DNA of 64,000 bases, taken from Heliocidaris erythrogramma (taxonomy: Eukaryota; Echinodermata; Echinoidea; Camarodonta; Echinometridae). The stretch spans positions 21,505,608-21,569,607 of the forward strand of contig CM046868.1 in assembly GCA_025617745.1 (NCBI GenBank), given 5' to 3'. Position numbers and translations under genes: made by a program. Positions 58,101-64,000 of this stretch are shown piece after piece. The notes beneath the pieces are model-generated. The model searched no databases. It was not told the origin of the DNA and saw nothing but the letters and a program-made list of their open reading frames with translations. Numbering within the stretch: position 1 is the first letter of the stretch; each line of letters starts with the position of its first letter.

Positions 58101-61100
58101 TTTTTCCTTCCTTCAAATAGATGCAATGTTTTCTAACAAATATATGAAAGAAGCTAAAGCATGCAAGTGATGAGACAAAAAGGTGTGTATTAAATACTGC
58201 TTATCCAACTAGTAAACTTTATATGCTTCCTGTGCATAAATTGAAATCAAAATCAGTATCTAGCATGTGAATGCAAATTTGATAGAGAATGGGTTTAGAG
58301 TTTTGAAACTGTACCTGCACACAAATCAAAAGCAATTGTGTTTCCTTTAATTGTTTTTAATCTTATCTCAAGAAAGAGAGTGCCTAGTCTTTATAAACAG
58401 TTGGAAGAGTTAGTGCTAGAGTAGTTAGAATGGGTTGTAAGACTCATTTGGGCGTGAATATAAGTATTTCTGGGTTTTATATATCAGGCTTTGTCGTGTG
58501 TACTTGCTTTCATTAGATGACACAAACAAGTTTTTCGCTTTAGCTGCGGCTTTTGGTGTAAAAGACTTATACACAGTATTTGTATCACTGTACCTCTGAT
58601 GTAGGAATATACATATATCATATATCATGAGATATCAAAAGACAAAAAATGTATGAAACAACTTTTTTCTAATGGTCTATTTATCGTTAGCTGTGGATTT
58701 GTTAATTGCATTATCTGTATGTTGGATACTAGAGTCTTACCACTTGAATGAAAATGATAGCATATGAATTTGCTGTGTTCTTTAACAACAAAAGTTATTA
58801 ATATCTTCAATTTTTTACAGTGGAATTATGTCATATTGAATATTTAGTATACATCATTAATGATAGGATAGTTGGATTGTGCTCTGGAAAAATGTGGTTG
58901 AAAAAAAAAATAATAAAAAAAAATGATAGAAAAACAAGTTACAATGCCTTGTTTATGGAGTGAATGTATTTCCTCATTGTGTGAAAATTTTACAAGTTGT
59001 GTTGTATGAAGCATGGAAGTGTTTTGGTAAGACTCAATGGAGGAAATATCCTTTTCTTCTTAAACGTTTTCCCATTATGAGTATGTATGGGCGCATATTG
59101 CAAAATAGGTTTTTTTACTCATGAACTGTGATATATGGCTTTTTGTTAGGATACGTTTGCATCTTTCCAGTTTTGTCAGGTATCATTACAGAAGAAGTAG
59201 TAGAGGGGTTGAATTCCTCATCTCTTACTTGTCTAGTGCCTCTGAATTGTCAAAGTGTGGATTTTTTGATGACAGTTATATGATGTTCTGCACCTAGCAT
59301 TAGTAGAACCTCTCTCTCATATCCTCTATGGACTTCCCTTTGTAGGGAAGCTATCTAACGTTGGATGGAGGAAAGATGACTGGATTTGCTGTGAATTATT
59401 GTGATATGTCTTGCATTTGTAAATTCTTAGATCAAAATGTTTAAAAAATCATAATTTGTCCATAGAAATACAGAAGAATATTGAATGAATTTATTCTGGA
59501 TTTATGCTTGTGTAGTATTAAAGAAAGGGTGTTACTCTATAATACAGAATCTAAGAATTTGAAATACATAAAGGATTTAAGCCGCAAAGAGAGAAAAGAG
59601 CACCATTTGCATCTTTCAAGTACAAATTAAAAAAACCTCATACAAGACCATTATTGTTGCTGGTTGCTACTTGACTATTCTCACAGAAAAATTCAGGATG
59701 AGATTTTGACGACTTTTCTGGTCTTCTGCTCTCATAGGGCCTACACTATTATGCTGGTGTTTTGTCTTAGAAGATGTGATAGTCACCAGTCACCAATCTA
59801 CCTCATTTCAGCTTCTCTTTGCAACTATTGTGTAGCCTTAATCTTGACAATAGTAATGATGATATTGATACTGATTAGGATCGCTCTGTTTCACAGCCTT
59901 GTTTGTTTTTGTCCATTAATGTGTGTGTGTGATTGTCCCTTGTAGTGCTTCTAGGGAAAGAACAATTAAAAACATAACTTCTAACAAAACAAAACAACAT
60001 CAAATGTATTATAACTGACTTTTTCATTTTCAAAAATGTTTTTGTTTGTTTTGTTTTGTTCCTTCATGAAAAATAGCTATTTTGTCCTATCCGTGTTTAT
60101 TCCTAACCTATAATACCTAATGATAGAGTATATTAATCAATAGAAAAAGAAGATTGACATATATTAAGAAAATGAAAAAAAGATGGACCAAATTTGTCAC
60201 AAATTAAAAAGATCATTGAATTACTCATATAAACTAGATTCAGTACTGTAGAAACCGCAATGTTTTGTAATGAACAATATGTAATCATAATTCAATCAAA
60301 GAAAGGAATGGTTATATTGTGTTAGAAGGATCAGAGAAATGATTGTCACTTCACATTGAAAAATATGTTGTGTATTTACCTTAGCCCTGCTAACATATAC
60401 ATCGTAAATTTCATTTGAAGCATCCTATGGAACAAAATAGATTTTTTTTTTTTTTTCTGAGATGCAGTTAGAATTCTGAACTACCAGTAACCCAGAATAA
60501 GAGAACTACCCATTTTGGGGGTGTTTTTTTTTATAGAAAGATGTTTCTGATTCATGATAAGAGGCATGCATTGAAAAGGAATTTGGAATGTCTGGAATAA
60601 ATGGTAATTGTATCTTTTAATATCTGGATGTAACTTGTGTAGAATAGAGAATATTCAACATCTGAATTGTTAGAGATGTTGAAGAATAGGGTTGTCACAT
60701 TCAAATCACTATTTCTGTGTGCATATATAAACTTGGACAAAATCATTGAATTGTAAACTTGATTGACTGTAAATTGGTACAGACTTACTGTTGCATTGTG
60801 AATTGTTTTATTTAATTATTAAATGGGGCATGAATATTTCACTTTTATTTCAACGTTATACACTTATAAATATGAGAGTAGCCTGTGATGAAAACCCTTC
60901 TGTAAATTTCTAAAACAAATGAAACAGATCATATGAGTTTGATATAAAGATATGACTATTTAGTATTAACAGTGGTGTTATCAAAAGAGTATTTACTGTT
61001 TGCTACCTTTTTTTTATATACAGAGTTACTCAAATATTAAATTTGAATAGAGATATAGAATGCTTTTGTAAATTTTGCGGGGATTTATGCGCATATGTAA

Positions 61101-63160
61101 TATCCTGTTTTTGGGGTACAGTTTTAAAAATCCTCAATAGGCAATTTCAGTCAATTAGCATTATTCTTCACTTTGTGATATGATGTTTGTAATATTTGGA
61201 TGTGAGTGGATTTGCAAGATTAGTGCTAGTATTTGGTCGGAACTGTTAAAAGAGTGGAGACACTCCTTTTCTGACCAAATTTTGTTGGAAAGTTCCAAGT
61301 TTGACATATGAACTGCATGACAGATAGACAAAAAAGTATTACGGTACACAGTTGATAGCTGATTTTTCTCTTTTTTTCCATGTAAGTGTTTATGCATATT
61401 ATCAGTGCTGGGTTCGATGGGGCACTTGTTGGAAATGAATATTCTGGATGTTTTGGATGTATTTTGCCTTTTTTTATCACAACGATTACTTCTGGTACAT
61501 GAGTGATGTCTTTTCAGTCTATTGTAGAGATGTGCCTCAGACGACGTTAAAATCATTATAACAAGATTGTCGTTTCTTTTTTGTTCACCTTCTAAAATAG
61601 AAATGAACAGTCAATGTTTGTTTCTCTACCTTATTTGATTATATTGAAATACCAGTAGTCATTTTTAGGCTTATTTTATTGATTTCCACCTTACAATATA
61701 TAACAGGAGAAGGTGAATTCCTTTGAGTTTGTATTTGGCTGTTGGATATTATACGCATTGTACTGTACTTAATATTGTTACGTATTTGCTCTTCCAAGCT
61801 TGTGAGAAAATGGTTGTTTTTTCACCTTTTGTTTATCTACATGTGTGTGCCTGAGTTTTGGTATACTGGAGCCATAAATAGTAGATTAACTTTTATCCTG
61901 GCTCACTAGTTGTTACATTGATAATCCAAATGCTACAGCGCTGCTATTATTAATATATATATTGACATTTTTCCTATTAGGACTAATTGAATTTGCTGTA
62001 AATTCCAAACATTAGTGGTATTTGGGAATTGGTATATATTTATGCACCTTTATTTTGCAAATTAAGATTGAATATATTATTTGAATTTCAATTGAATGCC
62101 AACTTATTTTCATTCCAATATAGAGCATTAGATTTCCATCAGATATATTTGTGTGATTAATGATTAATTCAATTAATTTAACATTTAGTATTTCATGCAG
62201 CTAAAATAAATTTATCTCCAGTTTGATTAACATATAATTCAGAATTTTCAAGTTTACCTATTTACAAATGAATGTGGAAAAAAAATAAAATTCTTATCAC
62301 ATAGACCTTGCTATATTCATTTTTTTCAGTGACAAGATGCTGCCACTATCCCCACCTCTGAAGAATGTTGTAACTCATATTTTTGGACAAGATTTTACAT
62401 AATTCCCCTAAATTCTATCGCATCTCGGTCAAAATCTTCCCAGAAAAAGGTCCTCCAAATTTTATCATGTAATACATTGATACAACATCTTACTATTATA
62501 CTTAAGAATAACAAAATGAAAGGAAATATTTTAAAGGCTCAAAATGTATGTAATGATGTACTGCCATCAACAGCTGCAGAAGAATATGATGTAATTTTTG
62601 TATTTGTATCACCATCGTGATTTTGAATACTCTTGTTGCAAAGTCCTGAAAGAAAGAATTGAAAGTCTCATCATTCAGAATTTGATAGACGTCCACAGAT
62701 GTTAAAATCTAAAGTTTACATACAAGTACAGGTTTATTGGCCCCTTTGTCAGATTAATTTTTAATTGATTTTGTTTGTAATAAGGTACTTTGTTGCATTT
62801 TATTGTCCTTTCACCCACTGGTAGATGTACTTGTCAATATAGTTTTCAGGTTTTCTTTCACCATGTTTAAATGAAAAAAAAGCATGAAATTTGTCAGTAT
62901 TTGAAGTGATTATTCTATTTTGATTACTTTCTCTTTATTTTTATAGTCATAGTGCTGACTTGATTATTTTGATTGTTTCAGTGAGTTTTATTATGTGATA
63001 AAGGTACTTGAGTCATGGCTTCTTTGTGTGAAATTTGACTGGCTTCTATATGTTTAATAATGGGAAATTGTAGGATTTTGGCAATACACCAAAGCTGCAT
63101 TGGATGTAATGGTGTCGTTCTTTGCCTCTTTATTGAAGTTCTTGTTTCATTTTAATATAT
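55196..63160. other. AT-rich, repeat-poor sequence; probably includes the RNF38 3' UTR
   Basis: No second gene was recognised on either strand, and no SINE or MITE of the kinds found elsewhere. It holds poly-T and poly-A runs and several AATAAA sites (55883, near 58912, near 60596, 62205). A 144-codon frame at 57300-57734 has no domain and looks like chance. How far the transcript extends cannot be read from the sequence. Confidence 0.5.
55883..55888 (+). promoter_or_regulatory. Candidate polyadenylation signal AATAAA
   Basis: First canonical AATAAA after the stop codon that I noted, about 690 bases downstream. Others further on are equally possible. Confidence 0.25.
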
Positions 63161-63505
63161 CTCTTCTTGTTCTTCTTTTCCTCCTCCTCCTCCTCCTCCT
63201 CCTCCTCCTCCTCCTCCTCCTTCTCCTCCTTCTCCTCCTTCTCCTCCTCCTCCTTCTCCTTCTTCTCCTTCATCTTTCTTTCTCCTCCTCCATCTTTCTT
63301 TCTCCTCCTCCATCTTTCTTTCTCCTCCTCCATCTTTCTTTCTCCTCCTCCATCTTTCTTTCTCCTCCTCCATCTTTCTTTCTCCTCCATTTTTCTTTCT
63401 TCTTTCCCCTCCTCCTCCTTCCTCCTTCATCCTTCTTTCTCCTCCTCCTCCTCCTCGTCCTCCTGCTCTTCTTCTTCCTTCTACTTCTTTTTGTCTTCTT
63501 TCTCT
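63161..63505. repeat. Pyrimidine-rich (CTC/CTT) low-complexity tract
   Basis: About 345 bases almost free of purines on the + strand. Long Leu/Ser or Glu/Arg/Lys frames here are artefacts of composition. Confidence 0.97.
63271..63390 (+). repeat. 20-bp tandem repeat within the pyrimidine tract
   Basis: Unit CATCTTTCTTTCTCCTCCTC starts at 63271, 63291, 63311, 63331, 63351 and 63371. The last unit is cut short. Confidence 0.95.
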
Positions 63506-63612
63506 GACAAACATTTAAACCCAGTATTTAATTAAATAATTGAATATACCAGTTCAGAAAATATTTGAGAAGGAGCAAGTATGTCTAACTGGATGGTGAT
63601 GATTGTGGTGAT

Positions 63613-63638
63613 GAGAGAGAGAGAGAGAGAGAGAGAGG
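63613..63638. repeat. (GA)n microsatellite
   Basis: About 13 pure GA units. Confidence 0.95.
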
Positions 63639-64000
63639 GCATAATATATCAGTGTGATTATTTTGGCGAGAGAAGAGAAAAAGAACAAGGAGTATAGTGA
63701 TAGTAGAAGTAGAAATTGTCATAAACATGAAATTCAGGGAGTTTTCTATATTAAAAACTATACCGGTACTGAAATCTTCAAGAACTAATAAAATATACTC
63801 CATCCCAATGACAAGGCAAACAAGAGATGATAATATAATAGAGAACGCAGCCTAACCAACACAAGATAAAGATCATACCCTATATTATGATTTACACTGA
63901 TATGACAAGATAGGCCTAATGTGAAATACTCAACCACCATCAATCCATGACCTTCCATATGGTTGCTGTCCCAAAATGAGCTCATTTTTATAATTTTGTC
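63639..64000. other. Non-coding end of window
   Basis: Nothing recognisable on either strand. Confidence 0.5.

Noticed and set aside
63100..63535. Poly-Leu, poly-Ser and poly-Glu frames
   Set aside because: Products of the CTC/CTT simple repeat.

Overview
The window looks like nuclear DNA of a marine invertebrate animal, most likely an echinoderm (sea urchin type). The evidence is the AT-rich sequence, one intron-split gene with GT-AG introns, dense short transposon relics, tRNA-derived SINEs and many long poly-C or poly-G tracts. No species can be named from the sequence alone. Nothing prokaryotic (operons, Shine-Dalgarno sites, CRISPR) was seen. Most open reading frames in the window are chance or repeat-derived.

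The left 36 kb carries no gene I can recognise. A segment at 6842-21246 is repeated in direct orientation at 21747-36098. The copies are nearly identical and are separated by exactly 500 N. Copy 1 stops at the gap, copy 2 starts at the gap, and unique sequence lies only outside the pair. This is what two overlapping contigs or haplotypes left unmerged would look like. I read it as a probable assembly duplication, so every element inside it is listed twice but probably exists once per haploid genome. These elements are tRNA-derived SINEs, TTAA-bounded palindromic MITEs, a 2-kb inverted repeat, a Helitron-like relic, a 286-bp TIR element and a pre-miRNA-like hairpin.

From 36.1 to 45.1 kb lies repeat-bearing non-coding sequence. 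It is probably upstream DNA or a large 5' intron of the only convincing gene. That gene lies on the + strand in seven recognisable coding exons at 45134-55195. It encodes an RNF38/RNF44-type RING-H2 E3 ubiquitin ligase. The exons join in frame to 506 residues plus stop, with the N-terminal exon(s) not found. Its introns are full of mobile DNA: intron 47222-49520 is mostly three elements in a row, and introns 49941-50770 and 50933-52018 each hold a PIF/Harbinger-like MITE. The last intron (53026-55032) holds a Helitron-like element with six 170-bp tandem units.

The most interesting signal is in that last intron. Each 170-bp unit carries four AGGTCA-type nuclear-receptor half-sites spaced DR1-DR1-DR3, so six regularly phased clusters sit 170 bp apart just upstream of the RING-encoding exon. 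From 55.2 to 63.2 kb the sequence is AT-rich and almost free of recognisable transposons. Part of it may be a long 3' UTR. The window ends in a pyrimidine-rich low-complexity tract and a GA microsatellite.
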